Shown here piece by piece: positions 16,848-26,494 of a DNA stretch of 34,607 bases. The stretch is from Bacillota bacterium (GTDB taxonomy: Bacteria > Bacillota > Bacilli > Alicyclobacillales > SLC66): assembly GCA_026627155.1 (NCBI GenBank), contig JAPNUJ010000023.1:1-34607 (forward strand), read 5' to 3'. A model generated the notes under the pieces. The model had not been told where the DNA came from and did not search any database. It was given only the letters and a program-made list of their open reading frames with translations. The translations under genes were made by a program, and so were the position numbers. Within the stretch, counting starts at the first letter, position 1. Each line of letters starts with the position of its first letter.

Positions 16848-17903
16848 TCATCTCGGTACGCTGCCTGCTGCCAACTCGACGCCAGACAGTCCGGCCTCCA
16901 CGCTGCCGATCACCCAGGCCGTCTCGCCAAGGTCTTGCAGCGCCTCCATGACCTCATCGACCTCGGCGTTGGACACTGCCAACACGAAGCCGATCCCCAT
17001 ATTCCAAGTGCGGTAGCACGTCTTGGTGTCCACGCTCGCGAGCGACTGCAACCACGGGTACACTGCGGGTGGTGTCCAACTCTCCGGGTCGATGACGCAC
17101 CCAAGATGCGCGGCCAACATGCGCGGGACGTTATCCAGCAGACCGCCCCCCGTAATGTGCGCCATGCCCCGGATATCAAATCGTTCCAGGAGCGCACGCA
17201 CGACCGAGACGTAGATGCGCGTCGGCGTGAGGACGACGGTGCCCACGTCGATTCCGCCCAGTTGCGGTGGACAGTCTTGCCAGCCGACTCCTGCTTCGCG
17301 AATCATCTTGCGGACGAGCGAGAAGCCGTTAGAATGCAGTCCTGAAGAAGCGAGGCCAATCAACACATCGCCCGGTTCAATCCGACGACCATCGATCATC
17401 CGGTCTCGTTCCACCACGCCGACTGCGAATCCGGCGATGTCGTACTCTCCTTTGGCGTACACATCCGGCATTTCGGCGGTCTCACCACCGATCAAAGCCG
17501 CCCCTGCTGCCTGACATCCGTCCGCAACACCGCGCACGACCTGCTCCAGAACAGTGGGCATGAGCACCCCCGTCGCGAAATAGTCGAGGAAAAAAAGGGG
17601 CTCCGCCCCCATCGCGAGGATGTCGTTGACGCACATGGCGACGCAATCAATCCCGATCGTATCATGCCGGTTCAGCGCGAATGCCACCTTGAGCTTCGTC
17701 CCCACGCCATCTGTTCCGGACACGAGGACTGGCTCACGATAGCGATCGACAGGCAGCGCGAAGCCCCCGCCAAAACCGCCGAGCCCCGCCAGCACCTCCG
17801 GTCGCATCGTCCGCGCGGCGTGCGGCTTGATGCGGCGCACAGCCTCTTCACCGGCGTCGATGTCGACGCCCGACGCCTTGTACAAGTCATGGGTCTCTGC
17901 CAC
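16848..17903 (-). CDS. purM: Phosphoribosylformylglycinamidine cyclo-ligase (AIRS)
   Basis: Closes the imidazole ring to form AIR, step 5. 351 residues, normal for the family. Marks: LVSGTDGVGTKLKVAF (substrate loop), MCVNDILAMGAEPLFFLDYFA, ALIGGETAEMPDVY, GLASSGLHSNGFSLVR and MAHITGGGLLDNVPR. The start is the GTG at 17903 with AAGGAGGT 6 bases upstream. It follows purF by 42 bases and precedes purN. Confidence 0.96.
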   Translation of the reverse strand: MAETHDLYKASGVDIDAGEEAVRRIKPHAARTMRPEVLAGLGGFGGGFALPVDRYREPVLVSGTDGVGTKLKVAFALNRHDTIGIDCVAMCVNDILAMGAEPLFFLDYFATGVLMPTVLEQVVRGVADGCQAAGAALIGGETAEMPDVYAKGEYDIAGFAVGVVERDRMIDGRRIEPGDVLIGLASSGLHSNGFSLVRKMIREAGVGWQDCPPQLGGIDVGTVVLTPTRIYVSVVRALLERFDIRGMAHITGGGLLDNVPRMLAAHLGCVIDPESWTPPAVYPWLQSLASVDTKTCYRTWNMGIGFVLAVSNAEVDEVMEALQDLGETAWVIGSVEAGLSGVELAAGSVPR

Positions 17904-17945
17904 GACGCAACCTCCTTTACGACCGACTCTGTTGAAACGACCCGT

Positions 17946-19409
17946 TTACGTCCTCGGCAGCGACAACTGCGACGGCGTCGTATAAATCTCCGTAGGATAG
18001 ACCCCCGTGAAGCAGGCGTTACAAAACCCATGCCCTTTTTCCTTTTCCTTCACGCCAAACACCGACAACATCTCGTCTTCCGCGAGAAACGACAGGCTGT
18101 CCGCCTCAATGTAGGCGCGGATCTCCTCCACGGATTTGCGCGCCGCGATCAACTCCTCGCGCGTCGATGTGTCGATGCCGTAGAAGCAGGAGTGGCGAAC
18201 AGGCGGCGAGGTGATCCGTACGTGCACCTCAGTGGCGCCCGCGTCGCGCAACAACTGCACGAGGCGCAAACTCGTCGTACCTCGCACCAGCGAGTCATCC
18301 ACCATCACCACGCGCTGTCCGCCGACGATCTTGCGGACGGCACTGAGTTTCAGTCGGACACCGAGGGACCGCAACTCCTGAGAGGGCTGAATGAACGTGC
18401 GGCCACTATATTTGTTTTTGATTAGACCGATTTCATAAGGCAGCTTCAACTCTTCCGCATACCCGATGGCCGCCGAAATGCTCGAATCCGGCACGCCAAT
18501 CACGACATCCGCCTCGGCCGGGGCGACGCGCGCGAGCACGCGACCGAGCTGCTTGCGGACCATGTGGACATTGTACCCGTCGATGTCGCTGTCCGGCCTG
18601 GCAAAGTAGATGTACTCAAAGGTACACAGCGCCTTGCGCGTCACCTCGGCAAAGCGCTCAGTGTGCAGTCCGGCCTTGTCGATCACGATTAACTCGCCGG
18701 GTTCCACGTCGCGAATCCAGGTCGCTCCAATCGTGTCAAAGGCACAGGTCTCGGACGCCACCACGTAGGCGTCGCCCAGCTTGCCAAGCGCCATCGGACG
18801 CAGACCGTGCGGGTCGCGCATGGCAATCAGCTGATCGTCCGTGAGGATGATAAAGGCATAGCCGCCCTTGATCATCGTCATGCTCGCGCGGATGTTCTCG
18901 ACTGTCGTCGGATAGCCTCCGCGCGCGATCAGATGGGCCACGACTTCTGTGTCACTGGTTGACTGAAAGATGCTTCCTTGGCGGTCCAACAGGTCGTGAA
19001 TCTGCAACGCGTTGATGAGGTTGCCGTTATGAGCCAAGGCGATATTGCCCTTGCGAAAATGAAATACGAGCGGCTGGGCATTGGCGATGTGGCTTCCCCC
19101 CGCCGTCGAATAGCGGACATGGCCGACCGCTGCGTGTCCACGCAAGGACTCCAGGCGGTTTCCCTGAAACACCTCCGTGACGAGTCCCATGCCCCGATGA
19201 CTGTGCATCGTCAACTCATCGACACTCGCAATGCCGGCGCTCTCTTGGCCGCGATGCTGCAGGGCGTAGAGGCCGTAGTAAGTCAACTGCGCTGCTTCCG
19301 GGTGGCCCCAGATGCCAAATACACCGCACTCCTCGTGCAGTTTGTCCCAGTTATCGTCGCGATCTGTGCTTTGGTTTACCTCATCCATTCGGAGATCGCT
19401 CCTCGCCAT
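17946..19409 (-). CDS. purF: Amidophosphoribosyltransferase (4Fe-4S type)
   Basis: The committed step: PRPP plus glutamine gives phosphoribosylamine. The N-terminal Ntn-glutaminase needs cleavage of a propeptide to expose Cys ([15 protein letters not shown]); [11 protein letters not shown] and AHNGNLINA follow, and the PRPP loop is [14 protein letters not shown]. Cysteines at [21 protein letters not shown] and the FCNACF pair match the four ligands of the 4Fe-4S cluster in the B. subtilis enzyme, so it should be oxygen-sensitive and regulated like that enzyme. The ATG at 19409 overlaps the purL end by 34 bases; an ATG at 19388, with GAGGAG upstream, is an equally good start and gives a 20-residue propeptide instead of 27. 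Confidence 0.95.
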   Translation of the reverse strand: MARSDLRMDEVNQSTDRDDNWDKLHEECGVFGIWGHPEAAQLTYYGLYALQHRGQESAGIASVDELTMHSHRGMGLVTEVFQGNRLESLRGHAAVGHVRYSTAGGSHIANAQPLVFHFRKGNIALAHNGNLINALQIHDLLDRQGSIFQSTSDTEVVAHLIARGGYPTTVENIRASMTMIKGGYAFIILTDDQLIAMRDPHGLRPMALGKLGDAYVVASETCAFDTIGATWIRDVEPGELIVIDKAGLHTERFAEVTRKALCTFEYIYFARPDSDIDGYNVHMVRKQLGRVLARVAPAEADVVIGVPDSSISAAIGYAEELKLPYEIGLIKNKYSGRTFIQPSQELRSLGVRLKLSAVRKIVGGQRVVMVDDSLVRGTTSLRLVQLLRDAGATEVHVRITSPPVRHSCFYGIDTSTREELIAARKSVEEIRAYIEADSLSFLAEDEMLSVFGVKEKEKGHGFCNACFTGVYPTEIYTTPSQLSLPRT

Positions 19410-21700
19410 GCTGTCTCCATCGTGTCGACCTTCAGTGACAGGGCGACATGCCCATGCAGCTGCACCGTAAAATCAGATTCCGCCAAGACCTGGCCGAGCG
19501 TGACCATGGGCACCTTGTGTTTCGCTGCGATCGCGCGGACTGCCTCGACATCAGCGTCGGCGACGGCGAGCAGGATGCGTGACGGGCTCTCGGCAAAGAG
19601 CAGCCGCGTGATCAGGTCCTGTCCTCGCGTGTTCGCGCCACTCCCATCCGGCCGCGAAGATTCGCTACCCAAAGCCTGCCCCAGAGCGACATCCAAGTCG
19701 ATCGCCAAGCCCCGGCCCCCAGCAATGGCCGCCTCACACAGCGCGGTGATCAGGCCACCATCGGACACGTCATGGGCGGCCTGTACGAGACCTGCCCGAA
19801 TCGCGTCCAAACAGGCGGACTGGACAGCCCGTTCCAACGTGAGGTCAAAGGCCGGCAAACGCCAAGAGAGTGCCTCGTCCGGAGCTTTCATCGCCAGATA
19901 TTCGGACCCACCAAGCCCATCTTGCAAAGGGGCATCCACTCGCCCGAGCATCAGAACCTGATGCGAAGCCACCGCAAACGCGCTGGTGGTGATGTGCTCG
20001 TGCTGGGCAATGAGGCCGACCATACCGATCACGGGCGTCGGATAGATATCCTGCCCGCCTGTTTCGTTGTACAGCGATACATTGCCGCTGATGACAGGCG
20101 TACCGAGTGCGCGACACGCATCGCTCATGCCGTCTACAGATCGCTCGAACAGATAGTACGTCTCCGGCTTCTCAGGGTTGCCGTAGTTCAGGCAGTCCGT
20201 GACAGCCAGCGGTTCGGCTCCCGAGCACACGAGATTTCGCGCCGCTTCCGCCACGGCCAGCGCCCCACCGGCGTACGGGTCCAGGTAGACCTGACGGCCA
20301 TTGCCATCCGTGGTCATGGCCAGCGCTCGCTTCGTGCCGGGAACGCCCACCACCGCCGCATCCGACCCGGGTCGCACAAACGTCTCCGTTCGCACCATCG
20401 AGTCATACTGCCGATACACCCACTCCTTGCTGGCGATCGTGGGCCGTGCCAGCAACGCGAGTACATCCGCCTCGAGCTCCGCTCTTGACCGGGGCGCGAA
20501 GTGGTCCCCAGGCGCTTCTTTCAGCGCATCGAGGTAGTCCGGTCGCTGCGACGGACGCTCCAGCACCGGCGCTTCGTCGACCAGGGCCGTCACCGGGATC
20601 TCAGCAGCCACGCGTTCCCCCTCGACGATCCGCAACAGGCCATCGTCCGTCACGTGGCCCACGACCGTCGCTTCGAGGCCCCATTTGTCAAAAATCGCAT
20701 CCGCGACGTGTTCTTGGCCGCGCTTCATGACGACCAGCATCCGCTCCTGGGATTCCGACAGCATGATCTCGTACGGCGTCATGCCCGTCTCGCGACAAGG
20801 CACCCGCGCCATGTCCAGCGTGATGCCACTGCCCGCGCGACTGGCCATCTCGGCCGAGGACGACGTCAACCCGGCTGCCCCCATGTCTTGAATCCCGACC
20901 ACCTCGCCCGTCGCGATTAATTCGAGGCACGCTTCCATCAGCAGTTTTTCCATAAAAGGGTCGCCGACCTGAACGGCCGAGCGCTCCTTGGCGCCAGGAT
21001 CCTGCGCCGAGGCAAAGGTGGCACCGTGGATGCCGTCGCGCCCGGTCCGCGCCCCGACCACGAGCACCGGGTTACCGACGCCACTGGCTGCGCCACGGGC
21101 GATCTGGTCGTGCCGCATCAGTCCCACGCACATCGCGTTGACGAGGGGGTTATGCGTATACCGCTCATCGAACACCACTTCACCGCCCACAGTCGGGATG
21201 CCGATGCAGTTGCCATACCCGCCGATTCCCGCGACGGAATGTCCAAACAAGTAGCGATTGTGTGCGTCGTCAAGCGGGCCAAAACGAAGCGAGTTGAGTA
21301 GGGCAATCGGTCGCGCCCCCATCGTAAAGACGTCGCGAATGATCCCGCCCACCCCAGTCGCCGCTCCCTGAAAGGGTTCGATCGCCGTCGGATGATTGTG
21401 GCTCTCGATCTTGAAGGCCACAGCGAGTCCGTCGCCGATGTCGACGATCCCTGCATTTTCCCCGGGCCCTTGCAGGACCATCGGACCCGACGTGGGGAAG
21501 CGGCGCAGCAGGCGTCTGGAACTCTTGTAGCTGCAGTGTTCCGACCACATCACGCTGAAGATGCCCGTCTCCACATAGTTGGGCTCGCGACCCTGAAGTT
21601 CAACGATGCGCGCGTACTCGGCGTCAGTCAGGCCGAACTGCCTGTAGATCCCCCGCTCCCGAACCTCGCGTGCAGACGGGTCAAGCGTTGACGTGTTCAT
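19376..21700 (-). CDS. purL: Phosphoribosylformylglycinamidine synthase subunit PurL (small type)
   Basis: The synthetase subunit of FGAM synthase (step 4), which works with PurS and the glutaminase PurQ. At 774 residues it is the short PurL of Bacillota and Archaea, not the 1,300-residue fused enzyme. Marks: [96 protein letters not shown] and AHDVSDGGL. The start is the ATG at 21700, 6 bases after GGAGGG; an ATG two codons earlier touches that site. It overlaps the end of purQ by 20 bases. Confidence 0.96.
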   Translation of the reverse strand: MNTSTLDPSAREVRERGIYRQFGLTDAEYARIVELQGREPNYVETGIFSVMWSEHCSYKSSRRLLRRFPTSGPMVLQGPGENAGIVDIGDGLAVAFKIESHNHPTAIEPFQGAATGVGGIIRDVFTMGARPIALLNSLRFGPLDDAHNRYLFGHSVAGIGGYGNCIGIPTVGGEVVFDERYTHNPLVNAMCVGLMRHDQIARGAASGVGNPVLVVGARTGRDGIHGATFASAQDPGAKERSAVQVGDPFMEKLLMEACLELIATGEVVGIQDMGAAGLTSSSAEMASRAGSGITLDMARVPCRETGMTPYEIMLSESQERMLVVMKRGQEHVADAIFDKWGLEATVVGHVTDDGLLRIVEGERVAAEIPVTALVDEAPVLERPSQRPDYLDALKEAPGDHFAPRSRAELEADVLALLARPTIASKEWVYRQYDSMVRTETFVRPGSDAAVVGVPGTKRALAMTTDGNGRQVYLDPYAGGALAVAEAARNLVCSGAEPLAVTDCLNYGNPEKPETYYLFERSVDGMSDACRALGTPVISGNVSLYNETGGQDIYPTPVIGMVGLIAQHEHITTSAFAVASHQVLMLGRVDAPLQDGLGGSEYLAMKAPDEALSWRLPAFDLTLERAVQSACLDAIRAGLVQAAHDVSDGGLITALCEAAIAGGRGLAIDLDVALGQALGSESSRPDGSGANTRGQDLITRLLFAESPSRILLAVADADVEAVRAIAAKHKVPMVTLGQVLAESDFTVQLHGHVALSLKVDTMETAWRGAISEWMR

Positions 21701-22373
21701 GCGCATCCCTCCAGGACGTCAGAATCGAAGAAAATACGCGCGCCCCGTCCGCGGAGCCGAGCAACGCGTGCACAGCCCGTTCGGGGTGAGGCATCATGCC
21801 AAGCACGTTGCCGGATTCGTTCACGACGCCCGCGATGTCCGCCACGGAGCCGTTCGGGTTATACTCGCTCGCATAGCGAAACACGATTTGTCGGCGAGCT
21901 TCCATCCCCGCCAGTTGCGCCTCATCGACATAGTAATTGCCATCACCGTGCGCGATCGGGATGCGCACGGTCTCACCCGCCACGTAATCACGCGAAAACG
22001 CCGTGTTGGCGTTTTCGACTTTCAGGTCCACCAGTTCACAGCGATACTGTAGCGACTCGTTGCGCCGAAGAGCACCGGGAAGGAGGCCTGCCTCTGTCAA
22101 GATCTGAAACCCATTGCAGATGCCCAGCACGTACTGCCCGCGGGCGGCGGCGGCAGACACAGCCGCCATCACCGGTGAAAATCGGGCGATCGCACCGGAG
22201 CGCAGATAATCGCCATAGGAAAAGCCGCCCGGGATGACGATCAAGTCGTAGGCTGACAGATCCGCTGTCGTGTGCCATACCAGTTCAGCCGACGCCCCCA
22301 TCACGGATACGACAGCCTTGACAGCATCCTCGTCGCAGTTGCTCCCCGGAAATTGCACGACAGCCGTCCTCAC
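21681..22373 (-). CDS. purQ: Phosphoribosylformylglycinamidine synthase glutaminase subunit
   Basis: Supplies ammonia from glutamine to PurL. 230 residues, class I glutamine amidotransferase: [14 protein letters not shown] at the N-terminus, [17 protein letters not shown] (oxyanion region), the nucleophile in [17 protein letters not shown], and the His/Glu pair in [13 protein letters not shown]. The GTG start at 22373 overlaps the purS stop (GTGA), with GGAGG 7 bases upstream inside purS, so the two are coupled. Confidence 0.96.
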   Translation of the reverse strand: MRTAVVQFPGSNCDEDAVKAVVSVMGASAELVWHTTADLSAYDLIVIPGGFSYGDYLRSGAIARFSPVMAAVSAAAARGQYVLGICNGFQILTEAGLLPGALRRNESLQYRCELVDLKVENANTAFSRDYVAGETVRIPIAHGDGNYYVDEAQLAGMEARRQIVFRYASEYNPNGSVADIAGVVNESGNVLGMMPHPERAVHALLGSADGARVFSSILTSWRDAHEHVNA

Positions 22374-22624
22374 GCCGTCGCCTCCAAGGTGTAGGAATAG
22401 GTTTCGATCACTGGATTGGTCAGGAGTTGCTCACACATGCGCTCCACTTGCTGTCCCGCATCCGCATCACTTGCGGCGCGCAGACGGACCTCAATGTACT
22501 TGCCGACGCGCACATCATCGACCGCCTCGTACTGAAGCGCATGCAGCGCTTTGGACACGGCTGAGCCCTGCGGGTCCAGCACACTGCCTTTGAGCGTTAC
22601 GTAAATCGACGCCTTGTACTTCAC
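22370..22624 (-). CDS. purS: Phosphoribosylformylglycinamidine synthase subunit PurS
   Basis: The 84-residue small subunit that bridges PurL and PurQ. It reads KYKASIYVTLKGSVLDPQG, then a predicted helix (AVSKALHALQY), VGKYIEVRL and a C-terminal MCEQLLTNPVIETYSY, the expected PurS pattern. The start is the GTG at 22624 with AGGAGG 7 bases upstream; the longer open frame reading back into purC is not real. Confidence 0.94.
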   Translation of the reverse strand: MKYKASIYVTLKGSVLDPQGSAVSKALHALQYEAVDDVRVGKYIEVRLRAASDADAGQQVERMCEQLLTNPVIETYSYTLEATA

Positions 22625-22659
22625 TCGCTCGCCTCCTGTTCGATCATCGTCCTTTACCA

Positions 22660-23376
22660 CTACGGCAGCAAGCGCCGGGCCACTTCCTGATAGGCCTCTT
22701 CCACGCCACCGAGATCCCGTCGAAAGCGATCCTTGTCCAACTTGTCGCGCGTCACCGCATCCCACAGGCGACAGGTGTCTGGCGAGATTTCATCAGCCAG
22801 GATCAACCGGCCATCGCGCGCAAGGCCAAACTCCAGTTTAAAGTCGATCAGCAACAGCCCGCGCGCGAGCAAATGTTCCTTCAGGATCTCGTTGATTCGA
22901 AGCGCCCGGGCCTCCAGTTCGTCCAGTTGGGGGCGCGTCGCTAGGCCCAGGGCCAGCGCATGCGAGCGATTGATCAGCGGATCGCCGAGTGCATCGTCCT
23001 TGAGGTAGAATTCCACCACCGTGCGGGCCAATTCTGTACCTTCTGCAAGCCCCAGCCGTTTGGCCAGCGTGCCCGCCACGACATTTCTCGCGACGACCTC
23101 GATCGGGATGATGGATACCGCGCGAACCAGCATCTCCCGGTCCGACACCGTCTCCAGATAGTGCGTCTCCACGCCATGCGCCGCGAGTAGCGTGAACATG
23201 GCGGCGCTAAGCCGGTTGTTGACGACGCCCTTCTGCGCGATCGTCCCTTTCTTCTCCCCGTTAAATGCCGTCGCGTCATCCTTGAACTCGACAAGATACG
23301 CGTCCGGCCGGTCCACGGCGTAGACCCGCTTGGCCTTGCCTTCATACCGCATGTCTCCACGCTGCACGCTGATCAT
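22660..23376 (-). CDS. purC: SAICAR synthetase (phosphoribosylaminoimidazole-succinocarboxamide synthase)
   Basis: Joins aspartate to CAIR with ATP. 238 residues, normal length. Marks: [12 protein letters not shown], the DDATAFNG loop, [46 protein letters not shown]. An ATG at 23376 is close to the GAGGAGAGG ribosome site and a second in-frame ATG eight codons on (MRYEGKAK) also has a GGAG upstream, so the exact N-terminus is open. It begins 7 bases after purB. Confidence 0.95.
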   Translation of the reverse strand: MISVQRGDMRYEGKAKRVYAVDRPDAYLVEFKDDATAFNGEKKGTIAQKGVVNNRLSAAMFTLLAAHGVETHYLETVSDREMLVRAVSIIPIEVVARNVVAGTLAKRLGLAEGTELARTVVEFYLKDDALGDPLINRSHALALGLATRPQLDELEARALRINEILKEHLLARGLLLIDFKLEFGLARDGRLILADEISPDTCRLWDAVTRDKLDKDRFRRDLGGVEEAYQEVARRLLP

Positions 23377-23383
23377 CCTCTCC

Positions 23384-24691
23384 TCAAGACTCGCTATCGA
23401 TCAACCCAAGCCTCGCAAATATGGTGTCCACGTGAACCAAGTGATGACGATAATCGAAGCACTCATCGAGTTCCTCTGGCGTCAGGTGCGCGCGCACCAT
23501 ATCCGTTTGCTCGAGCAATCCCCGAAATGGAGTCTGCTCCTCCCAGGCGCGCATCGCTTGCGACTGCACCAGATCGTACGCCTCTTCACGGGCTATGCCC
23601 TTGGCAACCAGCGCCAGTAACACACGCTGCGAAAAGATCAGGCCAAACGTCCGCTCCATGTTGCGCTTCATATTCTCGGGAAAGACGGTCAGTCGGCTGA
23701 GGATGCCGCTCATTTTGTTGAGGAGGTAGTGGACCAGGATGGTGCTGTCGGGCAAGATCACCCGTTCCACAGAGGAGTGCGAGATGTCGCGTTCGTGCCA
23801 GAGCGCCACATCCTCATAGGCCGCGACCATGTTGCCGCGCAGCACTCTCGAGAGGCCCGAGATCTGCTCGCAGGACACCGGGTTGCGCTTGTGAGGCATC
23901 GCAGACGAGCCTTTCTGGCCTGCGTAAAACGGCTCCTCGACTTCGCGAATTTCCGTTTTCTGAAGCCCTCGCACCTCCGTCGCGATCTTGTCGAGCGACG
24001 CCCCGATCAGTGCCAGCGTCGCCATGTACTCCGCGTGGCGATCGCGCTGAAGCGTTTGCGTCGAGATCGGCGCCGCCTTCAGACCGACGCGATCGCATAC
24101 GTAGGTCTCGACGCGCGGGTCGATGTTGGCATACGTCCCCACGGCACCCGATAACTTGCCGTACCGGACCGTCTCCGCCGCGCGATCGAAGCGCTCGAGA
24201 TTCCGCATCATCTCACTGTAGTACAACGCAAGCTTCAGACCGAAGGTGGTTGGCTCCGCGTGCACACCATGCGTCCGCCCCATCATCACCGTATCTTTAT
24301 AGCGCACTGCCTGACTCCGCAACGTGGCAATCAACGCTTCGAGACGGGTGCGAATCAGCGCATTGGCCTCTTTCAATTGAATGCCGAGGGCCGTGTCCAC
24401 CACATCCGTGCTGGTCAGACCGTAGTGCACCCACTTCTTTTCGGCTCCCAGCGTCTCCGATACCTGGCGGGTGAAAGCGACCACATCGTGACGCGTGTCT
24501 TGCTCGATCTCGAGCGCGCGCGCGACGTCCACCCGGGCATTCTTGCGAATCGCCGCCACATCGTCCCGCGGAATCACACCGAGCTCGGCCCACGCCTCAC
24601 AGGCTGCGATCTCCACCTCCAGCCAGGCGGCGTAGCGGCTTTCAAGCGTCCAGACTGCCGTCATCTCAGGCAGCGAGTACCGATCGATCAC
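23384..24691 (-). CDS. purB: Adenylosuccinate lyase
   Basis: Splits fumarate from SAICAR in IMP synthesis and from adenylosuccinate in AMP synthesis. 435 residues. The fumarase/aspartase superfamily signature [12 protein letters not shown] is present, as are [16 protein letters not shown] with the catalytic His and [11 protein letters not shown]. The GTG at 24691 has GAGGG 7 bases upstream. It is the first gene of the operon here; in B. subtilis purE and purK precede it. Confidence 0.96.
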   Translation of the reverse strand: MIDRYSLPEMTAVWTLESRYAAWLEVEIAACEAWAELGVIPRDDVAAIRKNARVDVARALEIEQDTRHDVVAFTRQVSETLGAEKKWVHYGLTSTDVVDTALGIQLKEANALIRTRLEALIATLRSQAVRYKDTVMMGRTHGVHAEPTTFGLKLALYYSEMMRNLERFDRAAETVRYGKLSGAVGTYANIDPRVETYVCDRVGLKAAPISTQTLQRDRHAEYMATLALIGASLDKIATEVRGLQKTEIREVEEPFYAGQKGSSAMPHKRNPVSCEQISGLSRVLRGNMVAAYEDVALWHERDISHSSVERVILPDSTILVHYLLNKMSGILSRLTVFPENMKRNMERTFGLIFSQRVLLALVAKGIAREEAYDLVQSQAMRAWEEQTPFRGLLEQTDMVRAHLTPEELDECFDYRHHLVHVDTIFARLGLIDSES

Positions 24692-24730
24692 ATCGTTTCC
24701 CTCACTCGCAACTCAAATGTGGTATCCTTA

Positions 24731-24758
24731 AACCACTGACATCCCGTGTCAAGTGATT
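24731..24758 (-). promoter_or_regulatory. Hairpin at the 5' end of the purine operon leader
   Basis: In the RNA, AAUCAC pairs with GUGGUU and UGACA with UGUCA around a CGGGA loop, 11 pairs with one bulged U, starting about where transcription should begin. No U-run follows, so it is not an obvious terminator. It may stabilise the mRNA or be an attenuation element. The conserved core of a purine riboswitch is not visible. Confidence 0.4.
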
Positions 24759-24764
24759 GGTTTC

Positions 24765-24793
24765 AGTCTATCAGCCCGACACAGGCGGGTCAA
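24765..24793 (-). promoter_or_regulatory. Probable sigma-A promoter of the purine operon
   Basis: On the minus strand, TTGACC (24788-24793) and TAGACT (24765-24770) are separated by exactly 17 bases. Transcription would start near 24758, giving a leader of about 67 bases before purB. A second TATAAT at 24808-24813 lacks a matching -35. Confidence 0.6.
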
Positions 24794-24796
24794 CCC

Positions 24797-24841
24797 AAAC
24801 ACGAACATTATACGAGGTATGTCATATAATCGTTCGATTTT
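24797..24841. promoter_or_regulatory. Pair of inverted PurBox-like sites (candidate PurR operator)
   Basis: CGAACATTATA at 24802-24812 faces TATAATCGTTCG at 24825-24836, giving an almost perfect palindrome about 35 bases long. Each arm matches the known Bacillus PurBox (AWWWCCGAACWWT) over CGAAC plus the A/T flanks. The gap is 2-3 bases longer than the usual 16-17. It lies just upstream of the purB promoter and also upstream of the divergent small gene, so PurR could act on both. Confidence 0.65.
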
Positions 24842-24928
24842 TTGGCGCGTGTGGTCCTCGTTCCGCCAAGCGCAGGGCACCCGAGCAGCCAATCGCCACA
24901 CGACGGGAAGGGAGGCCCTTGACATCCC

Positions 24929-25207
24929 ATGACGGATCCACGACCCCGAATGCGCCACGAGGTGCACTACTGCGCCACCTGTATCCACATCGCGCCCGTA
25001 CCGGGCAAGCCCGTCACCTTCATCTGTTCGCGACTGGGATTTGCGACGAAGCCGGGGTATCGGTTTACCTGTTGGATCCCACGCGCCGAGGTCGCGGCAC
25101 GTCTACAGGAAAACAAAAGCGCGTCTGCAAGAGACGCGCTACAGTCCGGCACTCATGAGCAGCAGGAGAAGCCAACAGATGACGACGGGTCCGGCCGCGC
25201 GCCGTAA
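24929..25207 (+). CDS. Small Cys-rich (zinc-ribbon-like) protein of unknown function
   Basis: 92 residues as read. The first two thirds look like a conserved domain: a YCATC pair near residues 15-18, FICSRLGFATKPGYRFTCWIPR with two more Cys, then a charged tail. The CxxC...C...C spacing suggests a metal site, and I have an impression of similar short proteins in other Bacilli, but I cannot name a family. The ATG at 24929 has GGGAGG 13 bases upstream, rather far; an ATG at 24950 is the alternative. The last 23 codons overlap the convergent Yip1-like gene, and the coding sequence runs through that gene's terminator, so the true functional part may end near residue 60. Divergent from purB. Confidence 0.65.
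   Translation: MTDPRPRMRHEVHYCATCIHIAPVPGKPVTFICSRLGFATKPGYRFTCWIPRAEVAARLQENKSASARDALQSGTHEQQEKPTDDDGSGRAP
25108..25140 (-). terminator. Rho-independent terminator of the Yip1-family gene
   Basis: On the minus strand AGCGCGTCT pairs with AGACGCGCT (25118-25126 with 25132-25140) around a 5-base loop, followed by TTTTGTTTTCC. The stem includes part of the stop codon of the gene that starts at 25792 and lies inside the convergent small gene. Confidence 0.85.
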
Positions 25208-25792
25208 CGTCAGCCCGGCGATGGCAGCCAGACCCGCGATCTCCACCCACAGCATCCACAGATTGAACACAGACACCGCCCCAAAGACGGACTGCGCCCG
25301 ACTGCCTGCCCGCGCGAACATGCCGAGGGACAGAAAGTCCATTACCGCATGCCCGGTGATGACCGTCGCAAGCGTCGCCAAGGCGGCACCCGCCAAGGCG
25401 ATCACACTGGCGTGCGCAACGACGGCGACCACATTTCGAAACGACACCCGAATCGAAAACGCACGCGCCAACAACCAGAGGAACACGGCAGTAATCAAAA
25501 GTGAGATCCCTACATTGTAGAACGCCCCGACCGGCGCTGCCAGGTGCTCTTGGGCTTTGAGTGTGACGATCTGCGCCACAGTCTTGTGTGCGAAAAGTGC
25601 GGCATACTGAGGCAACAGGATCGTATAGGGCGCCTCGATGTAGGCCAGGATGGCTTCCCCGATTGCAACCAACAGGATGACCCGAAACCACCCCAGATGG
25701 CCTCGCCTGGACTCGAAGTAGCGTGTCGGACTCGTCAGGAGTGTGGAAAACGGGGTGTGGGTATCGATGACTCTCTCGGAATCGTCTTGCAT
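25139..25792 (-). CDS. Yip1-family multi-pass membrane protein
   Basis: 217 residues with about five membrane helices: GWFRVILLVAIGEAILAYI, GISLLITAVFLWLLARAFS, VVAVVAHASVIALAGAALATLA, VFNLWMLWVEIAGLAAIAGL and a C-terminal one. The N-terminus (FSTLLTSPTRYFES) and the order of helices fit the bacterial Yip1 domain family, whose function is unsettled. The ATG at 25792 has GAGG 5 bases upstream. A TATAGT box about 40 bases upstream of the start could be its -10. The gene overlaps the convergent small Cys-rich gene by 69 bases. Confidence 0.75.
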   Translation of the reverse strand: MQDDSERVIDTHTPFSTLLTSPTRYFESRRGHLGWFRVILLVAIGEAILAYIEAPYTILLPQYAALFAHKTVAQIVTLKAQEHLAAPVGAFYNVGISLLITAVFLWLLARAFSIRVSFRNVVAVVAHASVIALAGAALATLATVITGHAVMDFLSLGMFARAGSRAQSVFGAVSVFNLWMLWVEIAGLAAIAGLTLRRAAGPVVICWLLLLLMSAGL

Positions 25793-25881
25793 GGTGGCCT
25801 CGCCCCGCTTCCCTTGGCTCTACGCCGACTATACCAGAAGCGGAGGCACCATACCATGTAGGGTTGGCACGGTGCCGTTCC

Positions 25882-26370
25882 TCACACAGCCGCAGGCTGC
25901 GCCAACTGCAGGAGCCCGACCGGCGTTAGGCGGATCATGGCCACCTCATCGCACACGGGAAACTTCTTGCAGTGAATGCAGTCCTTCCAGATTTTTTGCT
26001 GTAAACTGCTCTTGTCCACCACGTGAAAGCCACACCGCAAGAAAAAGGACTCCTGATAAGTCAGCGCCAGGACGCGCGGCACATCAACCTGCGCGGCGTC
26101 TTCACACAGCGCCTCCACCAGCTGCCGACCGTAGCCTCGGCCGTGGGCGGGTTCCGCGATCGCGAGGGACCGAATCTCCGCGAGGTCATCCCCCAGGATA
26201 TGCAGCGCCGCCACGCCCAGGACCTCACCCTGCTCCTCCACCACGCGAAACTGCAACAAGGTCTCGCATACCGACTGCCGTGAGCGCGGGAGCAAGAGCC
26301 CCTGCTTGGCATACCCTGTCAAAAGGGCTACAATCGCATCGACATCGCCAAGTTTTGCTTTTCGCAGCAA
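25882..26370 (-). CDS. argA: GNAT acetyltransferase, short N-acetylglutamate synthase (ArgA)-like
   Basis: A 162-residue single-domain GNAT protein. LPRSRQSVCETL, VLGVAALHILGDDLAEIRSLAI, the acetyl-CoA loop HGRGYGRQLVEALC, YQESFFLRCGFHVVDK and a Cys-rich tail (QKIWKDCIHCKKFPVCDEVAM) match the short ArgA-like enzymes that acetylate glutamate in several bacteria. Its place right after argJ supports a role in arginine synthesis, though ArgJ can also make N-acetylglutamate. The start is a TTG at 26370, with AGGAGG 9 bases upstream; a TTG three codons earlier abuts the ribosome site. The function is a family inference. Confidence 0.8.
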   Translation of the reverse strand: MLRKAKLGDVDAIVALLTGYAKQGLLLPRSRQSVCETLLQFRVVEEQGEVLGVAALHILGDDLAEIRSLAIAEPAHGRGYGRQLVEALCEDAAQVDVPRVLALTYQESFFLRCGFHVVDKSSLQQKIWKDCIHCKKFPVCDEVAMIRLTPVGLLQLAQPAAV

Positions 26371-26400
26371 TGCTCTCAACCTCCTGCCTCGATCCTTTTC

Positions 26401-26493
26401 GTCTGTCCTGCCTTACCCTCTGACATGACCGTCTGTCCTGACCGACCCTCTGTGCTGGCTGGTCCTCGGCCCCGACACTCGTCCTGGCTGGTC
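26401..26493. repeat. Degenerate ~30-bp repeats in the argJ-argA spacer
   Basis: GTCTGTCCTG recurs at 26401 and 26431, and the two 30-base units starting there agree at 22 of 30 positions. CTGGCTGGTC recurs at 26455 and 26484 (period 29). The whole 124-base spacer is built of such units. No strong hairpin was seen. Confidence 0.6.
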
Positions 26494-26494
26494 G

